NCBI RefSeq assembly: GCF_004345705.1
Contig: NZ_SLWV01000007.1
Coordinates: 62,001-126,000 of the forward strand
Origin: Marinisporobacter balticus
GTDB lineage: Bacteria; Bacillota; Clostridia; Peptostreptococcales; Thermotaleaceae
Length of the DNA stretch: 64,000 nt
Direction of reading: 5' to 3'
A program made the translations under genes and the position numbers. Of this stretch, positions 26,580 through 34,852 are shown one piece after another. The notes below the pieces were generated by a model that ran no database searches, was not told where the DNA came from, and was given only the letters and a program-made list of their open reading frames with translations. How positions within the stretch are numbered: position 1 is the stretch's first letter; the number at the start of each line of letters is the position of its first letter.

Positions 26580-26721
26580 ATTTTCTTCCTCCTTTTATTC
26601 CCTCATAGAAATAATATCCCCATAGGAATATAGATGTAATTCCTCCAATAACATAGGCTCCAATCAAACCTTTAAAAATTTTTTTAGAATGATCTGTAAG
26701 CCTACAAAATATATAATCCAT
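26566..26721 (-). CDS. Possible small membrane peptide overlapping the AI-2E gene start
   Basis: 51-codon reading frame, ATG at 26719-26721, ending in a TAA 14 bases inside the AI-2E gene. It has one membrane segment (LIGAYVIGGITSIFLWGYYF) flanked by charged ends. The AI-2E ribosome binding site lies inside it, which would permit translational coupling. It has no clear ribosome binding site of its own, so it may not be translated. Confidence 0.35.
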   Translation of the reverse strand: MDYIFCRLTDHSKKIFKGLIGAYVIGGITSIFLWGYYFYEGIKGGRKFEVK

Positions 26722-26764
26722 TGATTTTTTTCAATAGTCATTTGAATAATTTCATCCTCTTTGA

Positions 26765-26807
26765 ATAGTTGAATAGAACCTGAGTATTTCAGGTTCTATT
26801 CAACTAT
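26765..26807. terminator. Long perfect hairpin over the end of the GDYXXLXY gene
   Basis: 19-bp perfect arms (26765-26783 and 26789-26807) with a five-base loop; one arm includes the last codons and stop of the gene ending at 26796. There is no U-tract, so it is an atypical terminator or an mRNA-stabilising stem. Confidence 0.6.
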
Positions 26808-27374
26808 TTCCTTTAACAAGGAGTATCCCTTATATACTTTTACCTTCACAAAAACTTCTCCATTTCTTGCCTTCTTTTCTAGTTCATCTCCTGTATTTTC
26901 AGATACAAAATATTTATCTAGTGTATAGTCTACATTGATTCCTCGTACATTGCTATTTTTATATTCTTTATTCTCATCCCAAAGAGCATACTTATATTTA
27001 GCTACAAGAAATATCCCTTCTTTTGGTTTTATTAAAGTTACGCCATCTACTTCATGAAATTTTCTATTTTTCTTTAAACGTACATATAATTTCTTTCCCT
27101 CTAAATTTTTAAAAATATTGTATTCCTCTTGATCCTTTAACTTTAATATTTCATTATCTAATTGCTCTAAAGAAATGTCATTGATTTCATAATGAAGCTG
27201 TACATAATCTCCTCTAAATAAATCTCTTGGATCAAAGGGTTTGGTTTTAATGAGTATTTCTTCTCCTTGCAAGTCCGTCATCATAGGTTGTATGGTCATG
27301 GCAAATAATATGAAAAATAGTATTAAAAATGATACTAAATATTTAAATCCTCTTTTCTTAATTAGTTTTTTCAT
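26796..27374 (-). CDS. GDYXXLXY-domain membrane-anchored protein
   Basis: 192 residues. One N-terminal membrane segment (FKYLVSFLILFFILFAMTI), then an extracytoplasmic domain with the defining motif FRGDYVQLHYEI (residues ~55-65) and EGKKLYVRLK...EVDGV. These proteins are encoded next to DUF2157 and DUF4401 membrane proteins; here a DUF2157 gene precedes it and overlaps its start by 17 bases. Function unknown. The gene ends in a hairpin. Confidence 0.85.
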   Translation of the reverse strand: MKKLIKKRGFKYLVSFLILFFILFAMTIQPMMTDLQGEEILIKTKPFDPRDLFRGDYVQLHYEINDISLEQLDNEILKLKDQEEYNIFKNLEGKKLYVRLKKNRKFHEVDGVTLIKPKEGIFLVAKYKYALWDENKEYKNSNVRGINVDYTLDKYFVSENTGDELEKKARNGEVFVKVKVYKGYSLLKEIVE

Positions 27375-28440
27375 CTAAAATTCCTCCACGATTTTTTCTA
27401 ATTCTTTCAAAATAATGACCAAAACCTAAAAGAATCAATCCCCCAAATATAAAAAACATTGATTTAGGCATAAAATCATATAGCGTATCAAAATAATATC
27501 TCAAAATCAAAGCACAAGTAAAGAACAGTGGTGTTAAAAGACTTTTTCTCACTAAGTTCAATAAATAAATAAGTAGCAATACACCAAAGGCAATAGATAC
27601 AGTATTCCCATTCTCAATAAATGGTAAATCCTCCCAAATATGTTTTGAAGTTAATATAAGACCACTTATTCCAAATACAATCATCCCTTGAAGTTTGAAT
27701 ATATCTATATTTAATTTATGATTCATAATATACATGCCAAATCCTATTAGAAAAAAGCTCATTCCAATATAGATAGGATCTACATGCATATAGTTTAGGA
27801 AATATAATATAAAATTTAATGCGACTAGATTATTACAGAAGGTTATCCCCTTAGAAAAATCAAAATATTTATTTCCAATATAGAAAATAAAAATAAAGAT
27901 CAAGGAATAAGTAATTATATTTTCATCAAAACTTCCGTTAATATATACTACGGATAATACATGAGCAAAAACAAATAATATTTTTTCTCTTAATATAAGA
28001 CTCATGGCCAATACCCCTATTGCCCATAACAGGAACGCCCCTGTAAATTCTCCACCATAATGAAAGATCTGACCCATTAAAAAAATTCCTGCCCCATAAA
28101 TGAGAGCACTTAAGTACAATAATGCTTTTGATGTCTTTGGATAGGTCTTCTCTAGTTTAAAAGATGTAAATATAGATATTCCTAATGATCCTAAAATACT
28201 CATTACCTTTAAAATTTTTCCCATATAGTCCCAATTACTTGCCACAAAGCTTAAAATTCCAAGTCCTATTAATAACGACCCTATGGTTACCAAAACTCTT
28301 ATGAAATTCAACCCTGACCCTTCTTCATAAAAGGTCATGATATCATCTAATTGATTTTGCGTGATGAGCCCTCGATCTCTTTGATGATTTAATTCTGTTA
28401 CTAGGAATTTATAATGGGATTTATTCAATATCTTCTTCAT
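27358..28440 (-). CDS. DUF2157 membrane protein
   Basis: 360 residues. A short soluble N-terminus (ELNHQRDRGLITQNQLDDIM, typical of DUF2157) is followed by about ten membrane segments, starting VTIGSLLIGLGILSFVASNWDYM, a family hallmark. It overlaps the upstream XRE-type regulator by 20 bases and the downstream GDYXXLXY gene by 17, so the three are tightly coupled. Function unknown. Confidence 0.85.
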   Translation of the reverse strand: MKKILNKSHYKFLVTELNHQRDRGLITQNQLDDIMTFYEEGSGLNFIRVLVTIGSLLIGLGILSFVASNWDYMGKILKVMSILGSLGISIFTSFKLEKTYPKTSKALLYLSALIYGAGIFLMGQIFHYGGEFTGAFLLWAIGVLAMSLILREKILFVFAHVLSVVYINGSFDENIITYSLIFIFIFYIGNKYFDFSKGITFCNNLVALNFILYFLNYMHVDPIYIGMSFFLIGFGMYIMNHKLNIDIFKLQGMIVFGISGLILTSKHIWEDLPFIENGNTVSIAFGVLLLIYLLNLVRKSLLTPLFFTCALILRYYFDTLYDFMPKSMFFIFGGLILLGFGHYFERIRKNRGGILDEKTN

Positions 28441-28909
28441 TTTTTTTACCTCCTTCTAAAAGTAATTTGAATTTATCTAATATATAGTTTTTATCAAAAG
28501 AACTATACCATCGTCTATTGTTTCCATCAATGATTCGATAATGCGAACTAATACTATTCTTTTGAATTTTAAATTTCCATTGGGTATCTATATCCTTCCA
28601 CCATACCATTCCTCCACCTGTTCGGTTTTTAGGTACAGCTATATTTTCAAATACTAAAGTTTCTACCAATTCTATAGGGTCTTCTCCTAAGGTCATCTTG
28701 ATTATTTCACTTTCCCGAAATAGCCCACATATTGCCATCACTAAGGTCCAAGAAGCAAGAGCCCTTTCTTTTTCTATTTGGATCAATGTCTTTTTAGAAA
28801 TCCCTAAAATTTCTGCCATCTTATCTTGTGAAAAATTATATTCATTCCTAAGAAGTCTTAATTTTTTAGAAACAATATCTATTAATTCTTCTCGTGCTAA
28901 ATCATTCAT
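28421..28909 (-). CDS. XRE-family regulator with C-terminal extra domain
   Basis: 162 residues from the ATG at 28907-28909 (site GGGGTGAGG). N-terminal HTH (SQDKMAEILGISKKTLIQIEKER, about 25-50). The C-terminal half has a tryptophan-rich stretch (GGGMVWWKDID, NNRRWYSSFD) seen in a class of Firmicutes XRE proteins with a small sensing domain. First gene of the DUF2157/GDYXXLXY operon, with its own promoter and a dyad on the -10 box, so it is probably autoregulatory. Confidence 0.8.
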   Translation of the reverse strand: MNDLAREELIDIVSKKLRLLRNEYNFSQDKMAEILGISKKTLIQIEKERALASWTLVMAICGLFRESEIIKMTLGEDPIELVETLVFENIAVPKNRTGGGMVWWKDIDTQWKFKIQKNSISSHYRIIDGNNRRWYSSFDKNYILDKFKLLLEGGKKNEEDIE

Positions 28910-28950
28910 ACCCTCACCCCAATCACACATACAGTTTTATTTTTTATTTG

Positions 28951-28984
28951 GTGTAATTTTACACTAAACATATGGTTTTTGCAA
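28951..28984 (-). promoter_or_regulatory. Promoter with overlapping operator for the XRE/DUF2157 operon
   Basis: TTGCAA (28979-28984) and TAAAAT (28956-28961) on the minus strand, 17-base spacer. The dyad GTGTAA-2-TTACAC (28951-28964) covers the -10 box, as expected for an autoregulator. Confidence 0.7.
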
Positions 28985-29150
28985 CAATTATTCTAAGTAT
29001 ATATGATCTATCCTCCAAAACACTTATACCATGTACGCTACCATTGTCCAATTTCACACTGTTTTCACCATTTAAATCCATTTTATATAACTCCATAGCT
29101 TCTGTCTCAATATTTCCAATCAACACCTTATTTTCTCCTGCTATATCCAT
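28959..29150 (-). pseudogene. Remnant of a DUF5050-like repeat protein
   Basis: A short frame reads MDIAGENKVLIGN, ELYKMDLNGENSVKLDNGSV and SYILRIIV, resembling the beta-propeller repeats of DUF5050-type surface proteins. It has no complete start region, and its last codons fall in the promoter of the XRE operon. It seems to be a decayed gene end rather than a working gene. Confidence 0.35.
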
Positions 29151-29157
29151 TCTCTTT

Positions 29158-29198
29158 AAAAAAGGGACATAAGGACAGTAAACCTATCCCTATATCCC
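29158..29198 (-). terminator. Terminator of the CobN operon
   Basis: Minus-strand stem GGGATATA-GG with CC-TTATGTCCC (G-U pair and one bulge) followed by a T-run. It lies 26 bases after the cobN-like stop. Confidence 0.8.
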
Positions 29199-29223
29199 TT
29201 CATTATCTGCCCCTGTTTATTTT

Positions 29224-32200
29224 TTAATATTTTTTTCTTCTCATATATCCTCTTATTACTAATCCTACAAATCCTAAACCTATGCCAATAGCTGGTAAGG
29301 CTACACCATTATTCCCACCCTTTTTAGGTTCTTTTTTCTCTATTTCATAAGCTTTTACAGCAGTTTCTTGTGCCTCTTCTTGATTTTCTTCCTTTACTGC
29401 TTCTTTTTTGTTTCCCACACTACTTTGTCCTGTTGCTTTTTCAATTTTTTGATTTGCCCCTACAACAGTTGTATTGACTGATTGATCTATATTTTCTTTT
29501 GCTACTCCTTTTTGTACAGGGGTCGCTTCTTGTTTTACTGGTTCTGTAGTGGATAAAGGACTTTGTTGTTTTTGTATTTCTTCTTTTATATTCTCTTTGG
29601 GTACATCTTTTACTTCTTCTTTTACTTGAGAAATATCTTCTATTTTTATCTCTTTTTTTACTTCCTCTTGTTTTTGTTTATCTTTACTAGATGATGATGA
29701 AGAGCTTGGGACTTGCTGGTCTTTAGAAGTATCTATATCAATATCTTTATTTGTAGCATCTTTAAATATACTTTCAAATTTTTTCATTGTATCCTGATCA
29801 AGGGTAGAAAAGCTTGCTGCAAGTTCATTTACCTTTACATTTCCACAAGTATGGTGGCAACATACTACGCCATATTCTACTGCATTTTTTATATAAACAT
29901 CAGCAATCTTTTTCATCGTTTCTTCATCCGCTTTCCACATATCTCTTCTTGCAGCTTCCATTTGCCATCCAATGATAGATTGAATCATATAAGGATCTAA
30001 TTGCGCTCTTATTTTTTCATCTAATATAATGGTATCCGCTACATTTTTCCATTGATAATCATCAATCGCATCCAAAGTTGCATCCATCAAAAACATATTT
30101 CCTATATGTTTTGCTATTTCCGCACTTCCTGCATAGCCTTCCTTTAACATTCCTTCTAGCCATTTTGGATTTAAAATCCTTGTTCTTAATTCTGTCGCAA
30201 TAAATTCAGATAAACTTTGAATTTTAGGATCTCCTGCTTGCCTTGTATTGATAATAAAAGTTTTTATATCTTTTCCTGATGCAGCTTTTGCAGCAAGTCT
30301 AAGTCCTCCCAAATATTGCGCAACATCATCATTATCCATCGTTCCCCATAAAGAGTCTCTTATTTGCGTAACCACATCTACATTTTTAAGCACTTCTTTA
30401 AATACATCCTTTGCTTCTTTCCCATAAATACCTTTTCCATAAATATAAGACATTCGGTTCATATAAGTATCTACAAGATCCTCTTGTGTTTCCCAAGCAC
30501 TTGTTGTTTCTGCTAAAGTAGACACGCCTGTCCCATAGGTTCCTGGTGCATCTCCAAATATTCTAGCTCCTGCTAATGCATCTGCTTCTTCTTCACTTAC
30601 TCCTTTTTCTTTTAATTGATCAAATATTTGATCATAATGTTTTTTAATATGGTTTTGATCATGGCTTTCATCTAATTTTGCTACCTGTCTAAAAGCTTCA
30701 TCTAAAACCTCTGCTGTATTTGAAAAAGTATCTCTAAATAGTCCTGATATACTTACGACTGCATCTACACGAGGTCTTCCTAATTCTTCTATCGGTGTTA
30801 TTTTTACAGCACTCACATTTCCTTTTGTATTCCATACAGGCTCTGTTCCTATGAGTCTTAAAATCATTCCAACACTTTCTCCATTTGTTCTCATCGTTTC
30901 AATTGCCCATAATACAACCCCTACTGAATCAGGGTATTTCCCTGTTTCTTGTTTATATCTTTCCAAAAGATCATCTGCAGCTTTTTTACCTGTTTCCCAC
31001 GCAGCTTTATCAGGAATTTGTCTAGGATCAAATGTTGCAAAGTTTCTTCCAGTAGGCATCGCATCAGGTACTCTTATAGGATCTCTTGATGGACCTGGCT
31101 CAATATATTCTCCATTTAATGCACAGATTAAATTTAAGATTTCTTGACTTGCCATTCCTAGATTTCTTTCTATATTTTCTCGATCACTTTCACGACTTTT
31201 ATCATATGCAATAATAGAATCTACCATTTGGTCAAACAAATCTCCTTTAGGTGATATCCCTAGCGTATGTAATCCATAAGGCATTAATTCTGTTGCAAGT
31301 TCTTCAAGATATTCATGAAGTTCTTCTGCTGATTCATAAAAGTTTGTTTCAAGACTTAAATTGATTTCTTGATCAATATGATTTGCTTTTACCATTCCAA
31401 CAATTTGTTTTTGAAGTTCTAAAGCTCTTTTTTCATTGTTCTTTTTCATTTCATCTAAGTAACTTACTACAAGGTTTTGCAACTCAACCAAATCTCCATA
31501 AAGTTCTGGCTGAATCATTGGAGGCGTTAAATGATCAATAATCACTGCATATCCTCTTCTTTTTGCTTGCGTTCCTTCTCCTGGATTGTTCATAATATAA
31601 GGGTTAATATTGACCATATTTCCAATCAATTGATCTGGCCAATCTTTTTCTCCCATCCCTACACTTTTTCCAGGCAGCCACTCTAATGTCCCATGCGTTC
31701 CTAAATGAATCACTGCATCTGCTTTAAATTCATTTTGAAGCCAAAAATAAAAGGCGATATATTGATGCGGTGGTGGAACTGTTCCTGAATGGGCAATCTT
31801 ACTTGGATCATCTCCCCATCCTCTCATTGGCTGTGGTCCTACAAATACATTTCCCATTTTCATTCCTGGGATGATCATTTTTCCATCTACAACCATTACA
31901 TTCCCAGGAGCTGGTCCCCATTCTTTTTCTACTGCATCTTTTAAGCTTTGAGGAAGCTTTTCATACCATTTTATATATTCACCTACAGGAATGGTTAAAA
32001 CATCTTCTTGTAAAAGCTTTTCCATTTCTCCTGGTGCCCAACTCCCCACATTTCTTCCTTGTCTTTGAATCATCTCTTCCAAACTTTTTGCATCGGTATT
32101 TCCATCTATTGTATATCCTTCTTGTTTTAATGCTTCTAATATATTTTCTGCACTTTCTATTACATTTAAGTAAGATGCTTTGATGCCATCTTTTCCGCCA

Positions 32201-33834
32201 TCATGATTGTAGTAAACGAGCGCTATTTTTTTCTCTTCATTTTCTTTATTTCTTAAATTTGCCCAAGAAAGCACGCGTCCACTAAGCCTTTTTATATTAT
32301 AATCAATAGGGGCTTTTTTAAGGATCGCCGCTCCTGTTATTGGGTCTTTCCCTACTTCCTTTGTTCCTCCCATAAATATCGGTTCAATTCTTCCCTCTAA
32401 TTCAGGTAATACAACTTGCCAGTATAGTTCTTTGGATATACCAGCAGGATTATTTTCCCAATCATCTAAATCACTACTATATACAGGTGTAATGATCGGG
32501 ATATTTAAGGTTTTGAAAAGTTCTACTGCTTTTTCTACTTTTTCAAGTTCCGCACTACTAAAATTAAATCCCAATCCTGCTATATACACATCTATATTGC
32601 ATTGATTATTCTCTATATAAAATTCTTTTATTAATTCTTCTCTTTTACTATCTGTAAAAGATAATATGACATTTGCATTATTTTCTTCTAATTCTTTTAA
32701 AAGTGCTTTATACATTTCTATATCATCATTTTTAAAGGCACTATTATAGGTGCTGATTCCAATCCATGGTTCATTTTCCTTTTGATGATTACTTATTTTA
32801 TACCAAGCCTTGTAGGCTTTTAAATTTTGAAATGCCCCTGGCATAGTAGGTTCTTTTAGGATACTTTGTTTTATTTTTTCAACGCGTACAGTATCCTCAG
32901 TGCCCTTTAATTGATGCATAATCAAGTTGTATAGATCATCTGCTGTCACACTTTTTTGGCTTTTTAATGCATGGTAAGCTGCATCTATAGTCCTTGCTGT
33001 TTTTGATAAATCACCATTTTCATAAACTGCGTCTGTTACAGTCTTTAAAAAATCATCTGAATTCTCAAAAGATGCAAGTAGATCTTCCCAATCTTTTTCA
33101 TAAACTGCATCTACTACATTTTCTTTTACTAATTCTTGTAAAAGATTTAAATTTTCTTCATAAACAGCTCCATATACCGTTTGACAAACTGTATGATGTA
33201 CATCATTTGTAATTAGCCCAATATTCGATGGATCATTTTGAAAAGCTTCTTGCATCGTTCGATAGAAATTGTCTGCATCCAAAGAAATTTTTTCTGCATC
33301 TGGATGATAAATAAATCGATCTGGCATCGTAACTGTTTTTATAGATTCATTTACTTCCATTCCTCCTATCTTTGCTAAATAAAGTAGGAGTCTTTTCATA
33401 TTCTCTACGCCACCATTTACGAAGTAGGATTTTAATTCCTCGTCCTTACTATAATCTAGATTAGGATATTCACTGCTAAAATCACTACTTCTTGTAATAT
33501 ACATAGGAGAAGAGGTCCCGACATCTTTTATAACAGGTCCTAAAACATCAATTCCTTGTGAACCAATCATTTCCAGCAATGCAATATTTGCATCCTTTAA
33601 GTCTTCTCTTACTTCTGATCCATCTGCATTGGTTGTGCTGATTATTTTTAAATCTAGCGGATATTCATCCTTAAGCTCTCCATAAGCTTGGGCTATTGAA
33701 GCAATATAACTATCACTTCCCAGAATTAAAACTACTTTTGTAGCCCCTTGTGCACACGCAAAAGGTGTACTCATGCCTAAAATCATCGTAAATAAAATCA
33801 TAAAGCTTATAAAAGATTTATAAGATCTTTTCAT
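29224..33834 (-). CDS. cobN: Secreted, membrane-anchored CobN-like metallochelatase subunit
   Basis: 1,536 residues. The signal peptide (KSFISFMILFTMILGMSTPFACA, cut near residue 29) is followed by a full CobN/Mg-chelatase H-type domain to about 1350. Family motifs: MGGTKEVGKDPITG, IPGMKMGNVFVGPQPMRGWG, VIHLGTHGTLEWLPGKSVG (708-726), PGEGTQAKRRG, GDAPGTYGTGV and VVCCHHTCGN. Then come a low-complexity Glu/Lys/Gln/Ser linker (about 1364-1508) and a C-terminal membrane segment (VALPAIGIGLGFVGLVI) with an RRKKY tail. Normal CobN is cytoplasmic and inserts cobalt with CobS/CobT using ATP. This one should sit outside the membrane, and no such ATPase is encoded here. Last gene of the B12-riboswitch operon, after the ExbB/ExbD-like pair. 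It probably handles cobalt, corrinoid or tetrapyrrole at the cell surface; the reaction is unknown. Confidence 0.9.
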   Translation of the reverse strand: MKRSYKSFISFMILFTMILGMSTPFACAQGATKVVLILGSDSYIASIAQAYGELKDEYPLDLKIISTTNADGSEVREDLKDANIALLEMIGSQGIDVLGPVIKDVGTSSPMYITRSSDFSSEYPNLDYSKDEELKSYFVNGGVENMKRLLLYLAKIGGMEVNESIKTVTMPDRFIYHPDAEKISLDADNFYRTMQEAFQNDPSNIGLITNDVHHTVCQTVYGAVYEENLNLLQELVKENVVDAVYEKDWEDLLASFENSDDFLKTVTDAVYENGDLSKTARTIDAAYHALKSQKSVTADDLYNLIMHQLKGTEDTVRVEKIKQSILKEPTMPGAFQNLKAYKAWYKISNHQKENEPWIGISTYNSAFKNDDIEMYKALLKELEENNANVILSFTDSKREELIKEFYIENNQCNIDVYIAGLGFNFSSAELEKVEKAVELFKTLNIPIITPVYSSDLDDWENNPAGISKELYWQVVLPELEGRIEPIFMGGTKEVGKDPITGAAILKKAPIDYNIKRLSGRVLSWANLRNKENEEKKIALVYYNHDGGKDGIKASYLNVIESAENILEALKQEGYTIDGNTDAKSLEEMIQRQGRNVGSWAPGEMEKLLQEDVLTIPVGEYIKWYEKLPQSLKDAVEKEWGPAPGNVMVVDGKMIIPGMKMGNVFVGPQPMRGWGDDPSKIAHSGTVPPPHQYIAFYFWLQNEFKADAVIHLGTHGTLEWLPGKSVGMGEKDWPDQLIGNMVNINPYIMNNPGEGTQAKRRGYAVIIDHLTPPMIQPELYGDLVELQNLVVSYLDEMKKNNEKRALELQKQIVGMVKANHIDQEINLSLETNFYESAEELHEYLEELATELMPYGLHTLGISPKGDLFDQMVDSIIAYDKSRESDRENIERNLGMASQEILNLICALNGEYIEPGPSRDPIRVPDAMPTGRNFATFDPRQIPDKAAWETGKKAADDLLERYKQETGKYPDSVGVVLWAIETMRTNGESVGMILRLIGTEPVWNTKGNVSAVKITPIEELGRPRVDAVVSISGLFRDTFSNTAEVLDEAFRQVAKLDESHDQNHIKKHYDQIFDQLKEKGVSEEEADALAGARIFGDAPGTYGTGVSTLAETTSAWETQEDLVDTYMNRMSYIYGKGIYGKEAKDVFKEVLKNVDVVTQIRDSLWGTMDNDDVAQYLGGLRLAAKAASGKDIKTFIINTRQAGDPKIQSLSEFIATELRTRILNPKWLEGMLKEGYAGSAEIAKHIGNMFLMDATLDAIDDYQWKNVADTIILDEKIRAQLDPYMIQSIIGWQMEAARRDMWKADEETMKKIADVYIKNAVEYGVVCCHHTCGNVKVNELAASFSTLDQDTMKKFESIFKDATNKDIDIDTSKDQQVPSSSSSSSKDKQKQEEVKKEIKIEDISQVKEEVKDVPKENIKEEIQKQQSPLSTTEPVKQEATPVQKGVAKENIDQSVNTTVVGANQKIEKATGQSSVGNKKEAVKEENQEEAQETAVKAYEIEKKEPKKGGNNGVALPAIGIGLGFVGLVIRGYMRRKKY

Positions 33835-33847
33835 TTTTTTCCCACCT

Positions 33848-34201
33848 TTATTTATTTTTTTTCACATCTCCTTCAATCAAAATGAGTTTTCCTGTTTTAG
33901 GATCTTGAAATACCGTACCCATTTCACTAAACCCTTCTCCTGATCCATCTTGAAAATCAGGAATCTCTTTTAATTCTTTTCCTTTATCCACCTCCATAAT
34001 CTGCTGAAGTCTTTGTTGCATTCTTTGTCTTTCCTCTGGTGTCTTTTGCTTAAAAATAACACTTTGAAGATTCCAAGAAAGAACCAATGCAACCATCAGT
34101 CCACAGCAAAATACCATCATTACATCCATCAAATTTGCCATTCCTGATAAAGGGTCAGTTTCCTGTTCTTCTAACATTCTTCTTTTCCTGTTCCTCAACA
34201 A
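33848..34201 (-). CDS. DUF2149 protein, ExbD/TolR-like
   Basis: About 117 residues. A basic N-terminus (RNRKRRMLEE), then DPLSGMANLMDVMMVFCCGLMVAL: a single membrane helix with an aspartate at its start, as in ExbD/TolR/MotB, where that Asp carries protons. The rest is a short extracytoplasmic domain (about 50-117). DUF2149 proteins are found beside ExbB-type channels. Start uncertain: the TTG at 34199-34201, six bases after GGAGGGG, is preferred. It overlaps the ExbB-like gene by about 47 bases. With that gene it should form a proton-driven stator that acts on the CobN-like protein. Confidence 0.8.
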   Translation of the reverse strand: MLRNRKRRMLEEQETDPLSGMANLMDVMMVFCCGLMVALVLSWNLQSVIFKQKTPEERQRMQQRLQQIMEVDKGKELKEIPDFQDGSGEGFSEMGTVFQDPKTGKLILIEGDVKKNK

Positions 34202-34838
34202 CTTCTTCCCCTCCATCAATGAGTTCTAATAACACTTCCATACGGTTTAAATCTTTTTGGTACCAGCCTCTTCTTATTTTAGATATAACAGATGCAAAAG
34301 CGCCCACAGCAACGCCTACCACTGTCGTATCAAACGCAATAATCATTGATTCAGAAAGACCTGCTACATCTCCTTGTCCAAGCTGCCCAAGTCCTGGCCC
34401 TAATGGGATTAATGTACCCATAAGCCCTAATACAGGCCCTATCTTTGTAATTAAATCTGTTTTGTTTAATATGTTTTTGATTCTTACTTCTTCTTGATCT
34501 AAAATATCTATAGCCAAAGCCTTTCTTGAATACTTGTCTATATTTGCTTTTTCAATATAATCAAAAATAATTTCTTTTTGTCTTTTAGATAATCCACTTT
34601 TTTCTACGACTTGACAAAGATTGTTTTTTTTCCAAACATCATCTTGTACCTGACAAAACACTTCCACTAACTCTGTTTTTTTGTTTTCTTTTCTTTTTTG
34701 CCTCTCCCCAATAAAATGTCCAAGCTCCAAAAAAATAAATATAACCATCAATAATAGTCCCACAATTACTGGGATTAAAAAGCTTTGTGCGATCGCATGT
34801 AAAATCGTCGTTAAAGCTTCCGAACATGGAATGTTCAA
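34155..34838 (-). CDS. MotA/TolQ/ExbB-family proton channel
   Basis: 227 residues. TTG start at 34836-34838 after AAAGGAGG. An N-terminal membrane helix (AQSFLIPVIVGLLLMVIFIFLEL), a cytoplasmic helical part with basic stretch (ERQKRKENKK), then two helices carrying the family signature: KIGPVLGLMGTLIPLGPGL and IIAFDTTVVGVAVGAFASVIS. It matches ExbB/TolQ. Proton flow through it and the DUF2149 partner would drive motion of an extracytoplasmic protein. Operon position directly before the CobN-like gene makes that protein the likely load. No TonB is present, and Gram-positive cells lack the outer membrane that TonB normally serves. Confidence 0.9.
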   Translation of the reverse strand: MNIPCSEALTTILHAIAQSFLIPVIVGLLLMVIFIFLELGHFIGERQKRKENKKTELVEVFCQVQDDVWKKNNLCQVVEKSGLSKRQKEIIFDYIEKANIDKYSRKALAIDILDQEEVRIKNILNKTDLITKIGPVLGLMGTLIPLGPGLGQLGQGDVAGLSESMIIAFDTTVVGVAVGAFASVISKIRRGWYQKDLNRMEVLLELIDGGEEVVEEQEKKNVRRTGN

Positions 34839-34852
34839 TTTTATGTCCTCCT

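Noticed and set aside
29680..29720. Serine run in the CobN-like protein as a sequencing error
   Set aside because: The short repeat keeps the frame and sits in a low-complexity linker, where such runs are normal.
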